A DNA stretch of 64,000 bases from Actinobacteria bacterium UBA2279 (GCA_002347365.1 DDWT01000021.1:47516-111515), one strand, 5' to 3'; shown: positions 43,895 to 53,589, counted from the first letter of the stretch. The notes: generated by a model not told the origin, from the sequence alone. Numbers and translations: made by a program.

Positions 43895-45268
43895 ATGGAA
43901 CAGTTCTTCAAGTTCAAAGAGCGCGGAACAGATTTGAAGACCGAGATCATCGCCGGGCTCACGACCTTCATGACGATGGCGTACATCATCTTCGTGAACC
44001 CGGGAATCCTCTCGGCTGCAGGTGTGCCGTTCGAGGGAGCGGCGACAGCAACTGCGCTGGGTGCGGCTCTCATGTGCATCGCAATGGGACTGATCAGCAA
44101 TCGTCCGCTCGCCCTGGCGTCAGGCATGGGTCTGAACGCTGTGGTGACCTTCTCGGTCATCGGTTTCCAGCAGGCGAACGTACCGTGGCAGGTAGGCATG
44201 TCCGTGATCTTCGCCGAAGGTCTCATCATCCTGCTGCTCGTGCTGACCGGTTTCCGCGAGGCCGTTATGAACGCGATCCCGATGAGCCTCAAGCGAGCGA
44301 TCGGTGTCGGCATCGGCCTGTTCATCACCACCATCGGCCTCAACGAGAGCGGCATCATCGGTCCTGACTCGATCACTCTCGTCAAGCTCGGTGACTTCTC
44401 GCAGCCCTACGTCTGGGTGTCGCTTATCGGCCTGTTCGCCATCCTGATCTTCATGGCGTTCAAGGTTCGTGGGGACATCCTGCTGGGCATGGCCGTCGCT
44501 ACCGTTGTTGCACTCGTTCTCGGCGTGGTAGAACTGCCGAAAGCAGTCCTCGGCACGCTTGACTTCTCAACGTTCTTCGCGCCGTTCCAGCAGGTAGAAG
44601 GCGGTATGGCCATCGGCCAGATCTTCACGCCGACGCTACTGGTAGCTGTCTTCGCCATCATGCTGACCGACTTCTTCGACACCATGGGCACCGTCGTCGC
44701 CATCGGTGAGCAGGCCAAGTTCCTGAACGCGGATGGCACTGTCCCCGGTACCAAGCAGATTCTTGCTGTCGACTCCGTCGCCGCCGTCACCGGTGGTCTG
44801 TTCGGCGCCAGCTCGATCACGACCTACATCGAGTCCGCCGCAGGCGTTGCCGAAGGCGGGCGCACCGGGCTTACCTCGATCGTGACCGGTATCTTCTTCG
44901 CACTTGCCGCCTTCTTCGCACCTGTCATCGCCATGGTTGGCGGCGGCATCATGTTCGAAGACCGTGGCACGATCTACCCGATCACTGCCGGTGCACTCAT
45001 CATCGTGGGCTTCTTCATGATGAAGGGCGTCAAGGATATCTCCTGGGACGATATCGCCGACGCATTCCCCGCGTTCATCACAATCGTCGGGATCCCGCTC
45101 ACCTACAACATCAGCTACGGTATCGGCTTCGGTTTCATCAGCTACACGCTGATCAAGCTGCTCACCGGCAAGACGAAGGAGATCCACCCGCTGATGTACG
45201 TCATCAGCGCCGCCTTCGTGGTCGCCTTCCTCGATGCTGCAGGAGTCTTCACAGCACTATTCGCCTAA
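43895..45268 (+). CDS. NCS2 family purine permease (AzgA/PbuG type: guanine/hypoxanthine/adenine)
   Basis: The 457-residue polytopic protein begins with FKFKERGTDLKTEIIAGLTTF and the TMAYIIFVNP segment typical of the AzgA branch of NCS2 transporters, and has ASGMGLNAVV and DFFDTMGTVVA. It likely imports purine bases by proton symport. The apt and hpt genes later in the window would then salvage them. The ribosome site is AAAGGAATGGTGAG. It is followed by a second nucleobase permease. Confidence 0.9.
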   Translation: MEQFFKFKERGTDLKTEIIAGLTTFMTMAYIIFVNPGILSAAGVPFEGAATATALGAALMCIAMGLISNRPLALASGMGLNAVVTFSVIGFQQANVPWQVGMSVIFAEGLIILLLVLTGFREAVMNAIPMSLKRAIGVGIGLFITTIGLNESGIIGPDSITLVKLGDFSQPYVWVSLIGLFAILIFMAFKVRGDILLGMAVATVVALVLGVVELPKAVLGTLDFSTFFAPFQQVEGGMAIGQIFTPTLLVAVFAIMLTDFFDTMGTVVAIGEQAKFLNADGTVPGTKQILAVDSVAAVTGGLFGASSITTYIESAAGVAEGGRTGLTSIVTGIFFALAAFFAPVIAMVGGGIMFEDRGTIYPITAGALIIVGFFMMKGVKDISWDDIADAFPAFITIVGIPLTYNISYGIGFGFISYTLIKLLTGKTKEIHPLMYVISAAFVVAFLDAAGVFTALFA

Positions 45269-45307
45269 GCACGCCAAAGAGACCCTACACATAAGAGAGG
45301 AGGCGAA

Positions 45308-46612
45308 ATGGCCCAAAGAGAGATCCAAACGGACGAGAAGCTGCCGCTGATCCAGGCTATCCCGCTCGCATTCCAGCACTTGATGGCCATGTTCGGCGCC
45401 ACTGTACTTGTCCCGTTGCTCACTGGTCTCGACCCATCCGTCGCTATCATGACGTCGGGTGCCGGCACGATACTGTACTTGATACTCACACGCGGGAAGA
45501 TCCCGAGCTATCTGGGATCGTCGTTCGCATTCATCGGCCCGATCATCGCCGTCGCGACCACGAAGGGCATACCGGAGGCGCTCGGCGGTCTGGTCGTCGC
45601 CGGTCTGGTATATGTCGTCGTCGCGCTGCTGATCAAAGCCTTTGGCACCGGATGGCTAAACAAGGTGCTGCCGCCCGCACTCGTGGGCGCTGTCGTGATC
45701 GTCATCGGTCTGGGCCTGGCCGGCGTCGCGATCAGCATGGCCACCAAGGGAGCCGGCGACGCGTTCGAGATGAAGAACCTCGTGCTTGCGCTCATCACAC
45801 TGGCGGCGGCCATCGTGTTCTCGAGCTTCTTCAAGGGGTTCTGGGCGACCATCCCGATCCTGCTCGGCATCATAGTCGGCTACCTCGTCGCGTTCCCGAT
45901 GGGTATGGTCGATTTCCAGCCCGTGCTCGACGCCGCATGGATCGGCCTCCCGACACTGACGTTCCCCAAGTTCGACCTTGGGGCGATCCTCATCATCGGC
46001 CCGGTGGCGCTCGTCGTCATCATCGAGCACATCGGACACCTGCTGGTGGTGAACGAGATCGTCGGCAAGGACTTCACGCCGATGCTGCCTGAGTCCCTCG
46101 CCGGGGACGGTCTTGCCACAGCGCTGTCAGCGATGGTCGGTGGCACGCCATCTACCACATACGCCGAGAACATAGGCGTCATGGCCGTCACGAAGGTCTA
46201 CGCGACACAGGTATTCTGGTGGGCCGGCGGGCTGGCGTTCTTCATCGGTGGATTCGTGCCGAAACTCAAGTACCTCATCCAGTCGATACCGGTCCCGGTG
46301 ATGGGCGGCATCTCTTTGCTCCTGTTCGGCCTTATCGCGAGCTCCGGCCTACGGTTGCTCGTCGAGAGCGGGATCGACTATAGCCACAGCCGCAACCTCA
46401 TCCTGTCGAGCGTCGTGCTCGTAGTCGGCATCGGTATGGAGAGCACGGGCACGGTCATTCCGATCGGCGACTACGTCCTTCCCGGAATGGCTGCAGCAAC
46501 GTTGCTCGGTATCTTGCTTAACCTGGTCCTACCGGCTGAGTCCAAGGGGTTGGCCGAGACCGTCGGTGCTGACTTCGGCGGCGATCTGGCCGAAGAGGCT
46601 GCTGAGGCCTAG
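45308..46612 (+). CDS. NCS2 family uracil/xanthine permease (UraA type)
   Basis: The 434-residue membrane protein has the NCS2 layout of 14 segments with FQHLMAMFGATVLVPLLTG near the start, PSYLGSSFAFIGP near residue 62, VEHIGHLL-like IEHIGHLLVVNE and GTPSTTYAENIG near 280. This pattern fits the uracil branch better than the purine one, although xanthine is possible. It is 39 bases downstream of the purine permease and has AGGAGGCG as ribosome site. Several hairpins follow it. Confidence 0.9.
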   Translation: MAQREIQTDEKLPLIQAIPLAFQHLMAMFGATVLVPLLTGLDPSVAIMTSGAGTILYLILTRGKIPSYLGSSFAFIGPIIAVATTKGIPEALGGLVVAGLVYVVVALLIKAFGTGWLNKVLPPALVGAVVIVIGLGLAGVAISMATKGAGDAFEMKNLVLALITLAAAIVFSSFFKGFWATIPILLGIIVGYLVAFPMGMVDFQPVLDAAWIGLPTLTFPKFDLGAILIIGPVALVVIIEHIGHLLVVNEIVGKDFTPMLPESLAGDGLATALSAMVGGTPSTTYAENIGVMAVTKVYATQVFWWAGGLAFFIGGFVPKLKYLIQSIPVPVMGGISLLLFGLIASSGLRLLVESGIDYSHSRNLILSSVVLVVGIGMESTGTVIPIGDYVLPGMAAATLLGILLNLVLPAESKGLAETVGADFGGDLAEEAAEA

Positions 46613-46624
46613 TACAGGTGATCA

Positions 46625-46712
46625 CCGCGGACCAGTCCGCGGATCAACGACGGCCCCGGGCTGCGACCACATCGCGGTCCGGGGCTGATTCGTATCAGCC
46701 TTCTTAAGGCTG
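46625..46712 (+). terminator. Three hairpins after the permease operon
   Basis: CCGCGGA/TCCGCGG (46625-46642), GCCCCGG/CCGGGGC (46653-46685) and CAGCCTT/AAGGCTG (46696-46712) lie in the 190-base gap. The last has a short loop and is followed by CCTTCGG. Together they are likely the transcription end of the permease pair. Confidence 0.6.
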
Positions 46713-46743
46713 CCTTCGGATGCTCTGGCAGAGCTCCACATTG

Positions 46744-46752
46744 TGGTAATCT
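46744..46752 (+). promoter_or_regulatory. Extended -10 promoter for the glycosyltransferase gene
   Basis: TGG-TAATCT lies about 50 bases before the TTG start. No strong -35 is seen. Confidence 0.4.
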
Positions 46753-46802
46753 GCCCCCCACAAAGTTGTGTTCGAAGGCATGGCAACAACGAGGGAGACG
46801 CC

Positions 46803-48260
46803 TTGACCGACGACACGCGAAATGAGGACGAGCCGGTACGGCGCACGCCCTACGGCTGGGGCCGGGTGTTGTTCACGAACCTCATAGTGATCGCATTTCC
46901 GGCGGTGCTCTACTATCGTCTGCGGGTTGCGGGCTACGATCTCATGTGGCTGCATCTGATCATCGCAGCGGTGTATCTGCTGACCGCCACGGTCATCATC
47001 TGGGAAGCACTCGTCTCGGTCTCACGCAAACGGGCATCAAGCGACAGAGGCACAGGTTTCAGCGCATTCCTGAACAGGCTTCTGGGATCGACAGGCGGAC
47101 GTCTTCCGGCAGAAGGCACGCCGCCCGTACCCCGCGCTTCGATCGTGGTCGCTGCGTTCTTGCCGAATGAGCGCGAGATAATCACCGAGACGATCACCTA
47201 CCTGCTGCACACCATCGAACGTCCAGCCGGCGGGCTGGAGATCATCCTTGCATACAACACTCCTTGTGATCTGCCATGCGAGACCGAGCTGCGGCAGATC
47301 GCCGACGCTCATCACGAGTTCATGCTTCTGCGCGTAGCGGACAGCGAGTCAAAAGCGGAGAATGTCGACGCCGCGCTTGAGGTCGCCTCAGGAGAGATCA
47401 TCTGCATCCTCGACGCCGACCATCATCCGTGCGCGGACTGCCTGTCACGCGCATGGCGATGGATCGCTAATGGTTACGACGTCGTCCAGGGCCGAAGTGT
47501 GATCCGCAACCACGGCGCCACATTCCTCACACGCATGATCGCAGTCGAGTTCGAGTGCATCTACGCGGTCAGCCATTCGGCACGCTCTATCGCCGCCGAC
47601 ACGGCGATATTCGGCGGATCGAACGGCTACTGGAGAACGTCCGTGCTCAAAGACATCCGATTCGACCAATCCATGATGACCGAGGACATAGATGCCTCGG
47701 CGCGAGCGCTGCTTGCGGGACACCGGATAGTCCACGACCGCAGCATCATCTCCACCGAGCTGGCACCGACAAGCTTCCACTCATTCTGGTGCCAGCGTAA
47801 GCGCTGGGCCCAGGGCTGGCTGCAAGTGAGCATCAAGCATCAGAGAGCATTCTGGCGCTCAAAGCACCTGAGCGGCCTCCAGAAGGTCCATTGGACATAC
47901 CTGCTGCTGTACCGGGAGCTGTATCCGCTCATAACGCTGCAGATCTTCCCGGTCATCATCAGCTTGTACCTGTACCAGGGAAACGTGCCGTTGCGAACAC
48001 ACTGGTTTCTGTTGCTGAGCACCGTCGTCACGCTCATCAGTGGACCGTTTGCGACGATATCCGCCATGAAGAATGCGCACATTCGCTACAAGTGGTGGTA
48101 CGGGCTGGTGTACGGGCTGACGGTCATCGGTTTCGTCATGGTCAAGAATCTGATCGTACTCGTGGCGATGTACGACCAACTCTTCAAGCGAACCGACTGG
48201 GTCGTGACGCGTCGCGACATCTCGCACCAGCTGCAGGAGCAACTCGCGTCGTCGGAGTAG
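46803..48260 (+). CDS. Membrane glycosyltransferase family 2 (processive polysaccharide synthase type)
   Basis: The 485-residue protein has two N-terminal membrane segments (about 15-65), a GT-A catalytic domain with the metal motif D204-A-D206, the acceptor TED (E294-D295) and QRKRW (Q331-W335), followed by three or more C-terminal membrane helices. This is the layout of BcsA/hyaluronan synthase-like enzymes that build and extrude a polymer. I chose TTG 46803, with GAGGGAGA just upstream; the frame is open from 46743. No cyclic-di-GMP PilZ domain or export partner is adjacent. The polymer cannot be told. Confidence 0.86.
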   Translation: MTDDTRNEDEPVRRTPYGWGRVLFTNLIVIAFPAVLYYRLRVAGYDLMWLHLIIAAVYLLTATVIIWEALVSVSRKRASSDRGTGFSAFLNRLLGSTGGRLPAEGTPPVPRASIVVAAFLPNEREIITETITYLLHTIERPAGGLEIILAYNTPCDLPCETELRQIADAHHEFMLLRVADSESKAENVDAALEVASGEIICILDADHHPCADCLSRAWRWIANGYDVVQGRSVIRNHGATFLTRMIAVEFECIYAVSHSARSIAADTAIFGGSNGYWRTSVLKDIRFDQSMMTEDIDASARALLAGHRIVHDRSIISTELAPTSFHSFWCQRKRWAQGWLQVSIKHQRAFWRSKHLSGLQKVHWTYLLLYRELYPLITLQIFPVIISLYLYQGNVPLRTHWFLLLSTVVTLISGPFATISAMKNAHIRYKWWYGLVYGLTVIGFVMVKNLIVLVAMYDQLFKRTDWVVTRRDISHQLQEQLASSE

Positions 48261-48268
48261 CCTGATTC

Positions 48269-48284
48269 CGAGAGGGGTCTCTCG
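48269..48284. terminator. Hairpin between convergent genes
   Basis: CGAGAG/CTCTCG with a four-base loop, eight bases after the glycosyltransferase stop. It could serve both the plus-strand gene and the minus-strand trio; there is no U-run on either side. Confidence 0.35.
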
Positions 48285-48413
48285 TCACGCTCAGCGATAC
48301 GCCCGATAATACATCTTATGTTATCTTGGCTTCTTGACACTCCACTCCCCACGTGGGTTGTGCCTGAGGGATCTCAAACGAGCCAGACCGCACACGCTCT
48401 GACACCACACAAC

Positions 48414-48716
48414 CTATGCGGTGAAGTAGGTGTCCTCGAATTCCGACTTGGTCATGTCCGCCAGGTCGTCCTCGGCAGACTGAACGAACGCGTAGGCCTC
48501 GTCCTGGCCACCGAAAGTCCCAAGCTCGGTCGCATTCTCTTCGTCGTCGACCAGAACCGCTTCGACACGGTAGAGTTCGTACTCTCCCACGCGCTCCTGC
48601 AGAGGTCGCCGATACAGGATGTCGTCGCGCCAATCGAGGTCGAGTTCGTCGCTCTCGCCGACGTGTATCACCCGAAGCCGATAGAACTCATCTGCCCTGC
48701 CAATGACGCGAGCCAT
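48414..48716 (-). CDS. Hypothetical acidic protein
   Basis: The 100-residue protein is strongly acidic (many Asp/Glu), without signal peptide, membrane helix or cysteines. I do not recognise a domain. It contains two stretches with alternating Asp/Glu and aromatic residues (RVIHVGESDELDLDWRDD and EDDLADMTKSEFEDTYF). ATG 48716 has GGGGAGCAGGGG upstream. It starts 15 bases after the SH3 protein stop, so the two are likely co-expressed. Confidence 0.7.
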   Translation of the reverse strand: MARVIGRADEFYRLRVIHVGESDELDLDWRDDILYRRPLQERVGEYELYRVEAVLVDDEENATELGTFGGQDEAYAFVQSAEDDLADMTKSEFEDTYFTA

Positions 48717-48731
48717 CCCCTGCTCCCCTAT

Positions 48732-49187
48732 CTACTCCAGTGTTGTGTACTGCCCGCCGGCGGCTACCCATCCTTCATCGCCGGCGTCATCTTGCACCTG
48801 ATACCAGCCGATGGACTCGCCGATCAATGTGAGCCGGGCCCCGAGCGGAAGCCGCTTGATGACCTCAGAGTCCGTCGTAGGCTTGGTCCGCATGTTGAGT
48901 CCTTCTATCTGGACGACGACGGTCTGACCCCCGGACACAGCACCGTCGGTCGGCTCCACCGGGATCTGGATCTGATCTTCCGATGTCGTCGTGTCTATAC
49001 TGCCGCTTGTCTCTGTGGATGCCGAAGAGCCCGATGAGGAACTCTCACGTGCCGCTCGATACTCGCCGATGACACCGACCAGCACGAATACCACCACGAA
49101 CAGCACTATCCAGGGAACGACGAACCGGGCGATCTTGAGTGCGACTGTAGCATCAAACCCTCTGCGGCCGTCTTCCTCCATCGCCAA
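48732..49187 (-). CDS. Membrane-anchored SH3b domain protein
   Basis: The 151-residue protein has one N-terminal membrane helix (about 20-42), a Ser/Thr/Glu-rich linker and a C-terminal bacterial SH3 domain (about 85-150; LNMRTKPTTDSEVIKRLPLG and GDEGWVAAGG). Such domains often bind peptidoglycan or metals outside the cell. TTG 49187 is five bases after AAGGAGG; ATG 49181 is two codons later. The function is unknown. Confidence 0.82.
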   Translation of the reverse strand: MAMEEDGRRGFDATVALKIARFVVPWIVLFVVVFVLVGVIGEYRAARESSSSGSSASTETSGSIDTTTSEDQIQIPVEPTDGAVSGGQTVVVQIEGLNMRTKPTTDSEVIKRLPLGARLTLIGESIGWYQVQDDAGDEGWVAAGGQYTTLE

Positions 49188-49208
49188 GCCCGCCTCCTTG
49201 CCACATCG

Positions 49209-49754
49209 TCAGATGTAGAGACCGCCACCGTACACAGCGTCATCGGCGACCCGATACCGCTCCCTCATGTCCAGGAGCATCGCATCAGCCGCTTCAAGCA
49301 AAGATACCACGCCAACCAGATCCAACTCCCCGAGAGCGTCAAGAACCTCCACGCCCTCGCTGCCGCTGACCCGGCCAGCTTGTCCACCTAACAGCGCCGC
49401 AGCATCCGCGAGTGCGTTCGCAGGTGGCCATAGTCGCTTCGGCAACGCCATCATCTGCAGCTCGTCGGCTGATATGGCCATGCGCTCGGAGATATCGGAG
49501 AGCGCTCGGCGTCCCTCTGACTCGGGATCGAGCGCGAATGCGATGAGTTCGCCGTCCGTGGCAGTGGCCAGCGTCTTGGAGACGCCCTCCACAGTGTGGA
49601 ATGCGGAGCTGATTGTCTCTCGGCCACCCACCAGGGTCACGATGTAGCGACGCACTTGCCGCCGCCACGCAAGCAGCGACACCATCACGATACCGGCGAC
49701 GACCGCAACGGTCCCCACCCCTATCGCAGCGTACCCCAGCACCTCAGAGGTCAC
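49209..49754 (-). CDS. Hypothetical single-pass membrane protein
   Basis: The 181-residue protein has an N-terminal membrane helix (about 7-29, AAIGVGTVAVVAGIVMVSLL), followed by a soluble, helix-rich and Ala/Leu/Asp-rich region. I recognise no domain. GTG 49754 has GGGGAGGA upstream and starts 28 bases after the paaK stop, so it may be part of the ior-liv-paaK operon, or the first gene of a separate trio. Confidence 0.72.
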   Translation of the reverse strand: MTSEVLGYAAIGVGTVAVVAGIVMVSLLAWRRQVRRYIVTLVGGRETISSAFHTVEGVSKTLATATDGELIAFALDPESEGRRALSDISERMAISADELQMMALPKRLWPPANALADAAALLGGQAGRVSGSEGVEVLDALGELDLVGVVSLLEAADAMLLDMRERYRVADDAVYGGGLYI

Positions 49755-49782
49755 AGGATCCTCCCCGGCAGTGCGGTCCGTT

Positions 49783-51087
49783 TCAGTCGGATCGCCGCTT
49801 GTCCAACACTCGACGGGCCTTGCCCGCCGTTCGTTCGATGGTACCAGGTTCTACCAAGGTAACCTTCGCGTGGAGACCGATGACCGAGTAAAGCCTCTCG
49901 GCGACCCTCTTGGTGAACGCCACCATATCGGCCATCACATCAGAGAATATCTCCTCTGCCACCTCGATTCGAACCTCGAGGTCGTCCATGGAGCCTTCCC
50001 GATCCACGACGACGAGGTAGTGCGGCTCTATTCCCTCGATGCTCACCAGCACGTCTTCGATCTGGCTCGGGAACACATTGACTCCGCGGATGATGAGCAT
50101 GTCATCGGTCCTCGACCGCACCTTGCGCATGCGAGAAAGCGTGCGACCGCACTCACACGGAGAGGTATCTATGACCGTCAGATCGTGTGTGCGGTAGCGC
50201 AACACGGGAAACGCCTCTTTTGTGAGGGTGGTGATGACGAGCTCGCCTTCCTCCCCTTCAGCGACCGGTTCGCCTGTCTCAGGGTGTACTACCTCGAACA
50301 GGAAGTGGTCTTCAGCCATGTGCAAGCCGCACTGGTGCTCGCACTCACCTGAGACTCCGGGGCCCATGACTTCGGACAGACCGTAGTTGTCTGTGGCAAG
50401 AATTCCCAGACGCCTCTCGATCTCGTCACGCATACCCTCACCTGAGGGTTCACCTCCGAACAATCCCACGCGCAGCGACAGCGACTTGATGTCGATGCCG
50501 CTCTTCTCGGCCACCTCTGCGATGTAGAGGGCGTAGCTGGGCGTGCACACGATCGCGGTCGTGCCGAAGTCCTGCATCATCATCAGCTGTCGCTCTGTGT
50601 TGCCGCTTCCGGCCGGGAACACCGTCGCACCGACACGCTCGATTCCGTAGTGCATCCCCCAGCCGCCTGTGAACATCCCGTAGAGGAACGCCACCTGCAC
50701 CCGGTCCGCGGCAGTCACCCCCGCCGAGGAAGCGATACGCGCGGTGAGCTCGGTCCACGTGTTCAGATCACCTTTCGTGTAGCCCACCACGATCGGCTTT
50801 CCGGTGGTCCCGGATGAGCTGTGCACGCGGACGACCTGCTCAAGATCGACTGCGAACATCCCGTATGGATACGTGTCTCGCAGCGCAGTCTTGTCGGTGA
50901 AGGGCAACAGGCGGACGTCGGCCAGTGTCTTGATGTCTCGCGGCTTCACACCACGCGCATCGAGAGCGTCGCGGTAGTGGGGCACGCGATCGTAGACCCA
51001 GGCGATCGTGGACTGCAGCCGACGCAACTGGAGCTCGGCGAGCCCGCTGCGCTCCATCGTCTCGTACTCCGGATTCCAAATCGGCAT
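49783..51087 (-). CDS. paaK: Phenylacetate-CoA ligase
   Basis: PaaK activates phenylacetate or related aryl acids to CoA thioesters with ATP. The 434-residue adenylating enzyme has the P-loop [15 protein letters not shown] near residue 91, [13 protein letters not shown], the [10 protein letters not shown] motif and the C-terminal domain with [19 protein letters not shown]. Its gene starts nine bases after livF and lies in the operon of indolepyruvate oxidoreductase, where such ligases are common. It may work in arylacetate exchange with the CoA products; that is inference. Confidence 0.93.
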   Translation of the reverse strand: MPIWNPEYETMERSGLAELQLRRLQSTIAWVYDRVPHYRDALDARGVKPRDIKTLADVRLLPFTDKTALRDTYPYGMFAVDLEQVVRVHSSSGTTGKPIVVGYTKGDLNTWTELTARIASSAGVTAADRVQVAFLYGMFTGGWGMHYGIERVGATVFPAGSGNTERQLMMMQDFGTTAIVCTPSYALYIAEVAEKSGIDIKSLSLRVGLFGGEPSGEGMRDEIERRLGILATDNYGLSEVMGPGVSGECEHQCGLHMAEDHFLFEVVHPETGEPVAEGEEGELVITTLTKEAFPVLRYRTHDLTVIDTSPCECGRTLSRMRKVRSRTDDMLIIRGVNVFPSQIEDVLVSIEGIEPHYLVVVDREGSMDDLEVRIEVAEEIFSDVMADMVAFTKRVAERLYSVIGLHAKVTLVEPGTIERTAGKARRVLDKRRSD

Positions 51088-51096
51088 GCCGGCCCC

Positions 51097-51825
51097 CTAT
51101 TCCTTCCCGTGCCATGCGCCCAGATAGATCAGGCGCACGTCGTCGTTGTTGATGAGTTCCTCGGCGGTTCCCTCGAGCGCGACATGGCCGGTGCGCATGA
51201 CCAGTCCCCTGTCCGAGTGACGCAGCGCCAGTCGGGCGTCCTGCTCTACCAACAGAATCGCGAGTCCTTCGGCTCTCAGCGCATCCAGAACACCGAAGAT
51301 GTCCGCGATGATCTTGGGCGCCAGCCCCAACGAGGGCTCGTCCAGGAGCAGCACGCGGGGTGCAGACATCAGGGCCCGACCCACCGCAAGCATCTGCTGC
51401 TCGCCGCCGGAGAGCGTCGCCGCCGGTTGTTTCGCGCGCTCTGAGAGCACCGGGAACAGCGTGTGGACCCGCTCAAGCTCGGCCGCGACACCCTGCGCGC
51501 CTTGCGTGTGACCGCCAAGAAGGAGATTCTCCTCCACGCTCATCGGTCCAAAGAGCAGTCTGCCTTCCGGCACCAGCGCCAGACCCTGTCGTACGAGCCG
51601 CTCAGGCGGCGTGCCTGTCACGTCGGCTCCATCGAGCTGAACGTGTCCCGCACTGGGCTTGAGAAGCCCCGATATCGCCTTGAGTAGCGTCGACTTGCCC
51701 GCGCCGTTGGCGCCGATGAGCGTGACGACCTCGCCAGCTGCCACCGACAGCGATACATCGCGTATCACGGGGACATGCCCATAGCCCGCCGAGAGACCCC
51801 TCACCTTGAGGAGGGCATCAGACAT
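51097..51825 (-). CDS. livF: Branched-chain amino acid ABC transporter ATP-binding protein LivF
   Basis: The 242-residue ABC ATPase has Walker A GANGAGKST, signature LSGGEQQML and Walker B VLLLDEPSLGLAP; the LSGGEQQMLA form and short length mark it as LivF rather than LivG. I chose ATG 51825 with GGAGGG upstream; it overlaps the end of livG by eight bases, so they are coupled. It energises uptake together with LivG. Confidence 0.94.
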   Translation of the reverse strand: MSDALLKVRGLSAGYGHVPVIRDVSLSVAAGEVVTLIGANGAGKSTLLKAISGLLKPSAGHVQLDGADVTGTPPERLVRQGLALVPEGRLLFGPMSVEENLLLGGHTQGAQGVAAELERVHTLFPVLSERAKQPAATLSGGEQQMLAVGRALMSAPRVLLLDEPSLGLAPKIIADIFGVLDALRAEGLAILLVEQDARLALRHSDRGLVMRTGHVALEGTAEELINNDDVRLIYLGAWHGKE

Positions 51826-52588
51826 ACACACCCTCCTCTCCAAGGTAAGCCTCTATCACGGCCCGGTCCTTCTGGATCAGAAGCGGGGGGCCTTCCGCGA
51901 TCTTCCGACCCCGGTCGAGCACGACGATCTCCTCGGAGACCTCCATCACAAGCCCCATGTCGTGTTCGACGACCACGATCGTCACGCCCTCGTCGCGGAT
52001 CCGATACAGCGTCTTTGCCAGGGACTGCGTCTCCGGTCCGTTCAGACCGGCGGCCGGTTCGTCCAACAGCAGCAGACGGGGTTCAGCAGCCAGCGCGCGA
52101 GCGATCTCGAGCAGGCGTCGCATCCCGTGCGGGATGTCAGCAGCCAGTGTGTCCGAATACATGTCCACACCGACCATTCTCAGAAGGTGGGCGGCTCGCT
52201 CACGGGCGCGACGCTCCTCCGCGCGTGTCCACGGCAGACTCAGGGCTCCGCCGAGAAAACCCGCACGGAGCCGTGTATGCATGCCCACAAGCACGTTCTC
52301 GACCGCAGTGAGCTCCTCGAACAGTTGCGTGTTCTGGAACGTGCGTGAGATACCCGCGCACACCACACGGTGCGGTCGCATACCGGCGAGATTCCGGCCG
52401 GCGAACGCCACCGAGCCTGAATCAGGCCGATCGAACGCGGTCAGCAGGTTGAAGAGTGTGCTCTTCCCCGCCCCATTCGGACCGATGACGGCTTTGATGG
52501 TGCCTTCGTGGACTTCGAAGCTCACGGCATCGACAGCGGTAAGACCGCCGAAGCGCTTGCTGAGATCGCGAACGGCGAGAAGACTCAT
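51818..52588 (-). CDS. livG: Branched-chain amino acid ABC transporter ATP-binding protein LivG
   Basis: The 256-residue ABC ATPase has Walker A GPNGAGKST, the LivG-type FQNTQLFEELTAVENVLVG stretch, and LLLDEPAAGLN followed by VVVEHDMGLVMEVSEEI. The signature helix reads IPHGMRRLLEIARAL, with H-G-M-R in place of the usual G-x-Q-R. The gene starts at ATG 52588, where it overlaps the livM stop; the long open frame upstream of it is a shadow of livM. Confidence 0.93.
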   Translation of the reverse strand: MSLLAVRDLSKRFGGLTAVDAVSFEVHEGTIKAVIGPNGAGKSTLFNLLTAFDRPDSGSVAFAGRNLAGMRPHRVVCAGISRTFQNTQLFEELTAVENVLVGMHTRLRAGFLGGALSLPWTRAEERRARERAAHLLRMVGVDMYSDTLAADIPHGMRRLLEIARALAAEPRLLLLDEPAAGLNGPETQSLAKTLYRIRDEGVTIVVVEHDMGLVMEVSEEIVVLDRGRKIAEGPPLLIQKDRAVIEAYLGEEGVYV

Positions 52589-53589
52589 ACCGCCTCGCCC
52601 TCCCCTATCCTGACCCGCTTGCGGCGGCGTGACAGCGCAGCGAAGCCACCCGGAGCAAAGATGACTGTCAGGATCATCACGAGACCCGAGATGTCGACTT
52701 CCCAGTCCTGGATGACTGCGGCAACATCCTTGCTGAGCCCGGGTATGAGGGCGTGCACATACTGGAGCAGCGTAAGAACGACTGCAGCGAAGAACGGACC
52801 TACGAGCGACCCTGTCCCGCCAACCACAACCATGGCGACGAGCAGGATCGAGAACTCCAGAGAGAACTGCGTGGGAGAGATGAACCCCACTGCATGCGCA
52901 TACAGCGCACCTGCGAGTCCGGCCAATGCGGCAGACACGGCAAACACCTGCACCTTGAGACGCGTTGTGTCCACGCCTGCAGCCAGCGCTCCAAGCTCCG
53001 AACCGTGCAAGGCGCGCATGGCGCGGCCGGGGCGCGTGCGGACCAGGTTGGCGGCTCCGAGCAGCGCCAATGCGGCCACGCCCCACACCAGCAGATAGAT
53101 GCCCGCTGGAGTGTCGATCACAAAGGACCCGATGCTGGGAAACGGGATGCCGGACAGCCCGTCGTTGCCGCCCGTGATGGAACGCAACTCCACGAACAGG
53201 ACACTCATTATCTCGTTGAACCCGAGCGTAGCCATGGCAAGATAGTGGCCTTTGAGCCGCAGGCTCGGCAGGGCGAGCAATAGACCACCGATCGCAGCGA
53301 TGGCTGTTCCGGCCAACACTGCGATGAGCCACGGAGTCTCGGTCGCTGTCGTGAGGAACGCGGACGTGTACGCTCCCAGACCGAAGAACGCGGCATGTCC
53401 CAGTGATATCTGCCCGGCGTACCCGAACAACAGCGCCAGTCCTGCGACGACGATCGCATTCAGACCCACGAACGTGAGCACCTTGAGCAAGTAGCGGTCA
53501 TCGGTCACGAAGGGGACAGCTGCGAGCCCTACTGCTGCGATTGCGAGAAGCCCCATGCCCAGTGAGCGACGCGTGATCCGCATCCTCAC
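52585..53589 (-). CDS. livM: Branched-chain amino acid ABC transporter permease LivM
   Basis: The 334-residue permease has about nine membrane segments and the LivM signatures GYAGQISLGHAAFFGLGAYT near residue 56 and GHYLAMATLGFNEI, with the coupling segment SITGGNDGLSGI near 138. Its stop overlaps livG and its start overlaps livH, both by four bases, in a tight operon. It forms the channel with LivH. Confidence 0.94.
   Translation of the reverse strand: MRMRITRRSLGMGLLAIAAVGLAAVPFVTDDRYLLKVLTFVGLNAIVVAGLALLFGYAGQISLGHAAFFGLGAYTSAFLTTATETPWLIAVLAGTAIAAIGGLLLALPSLRLKGHYLAMATLGFNEIMSVLFVELRSITGGNDGLSGIPFPSIGSFVIDTPAGIYLLVWGVAALALLGAANLVRTRPGRAMRALHGSELGALAAGVDTTRLKVQVFAVSAALAGLAGALYAHAVGFISPTQFSLEFSILLVAMVVVGGTGSLVGPFFAAVVLTLLQYVHALIPGLSKDVAAVIQDWEVDISGLVMILTVIFAPGGFAALSRRRKRVRIGEGEAV

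Noticed and set aside
52589..53332. Long N-terminal extension of livG
   Set aside because: The translation upstream of 52588 is Arg/Cys/His-rich and lies in another frame of livM; LivG begins at the ATG with normal length.
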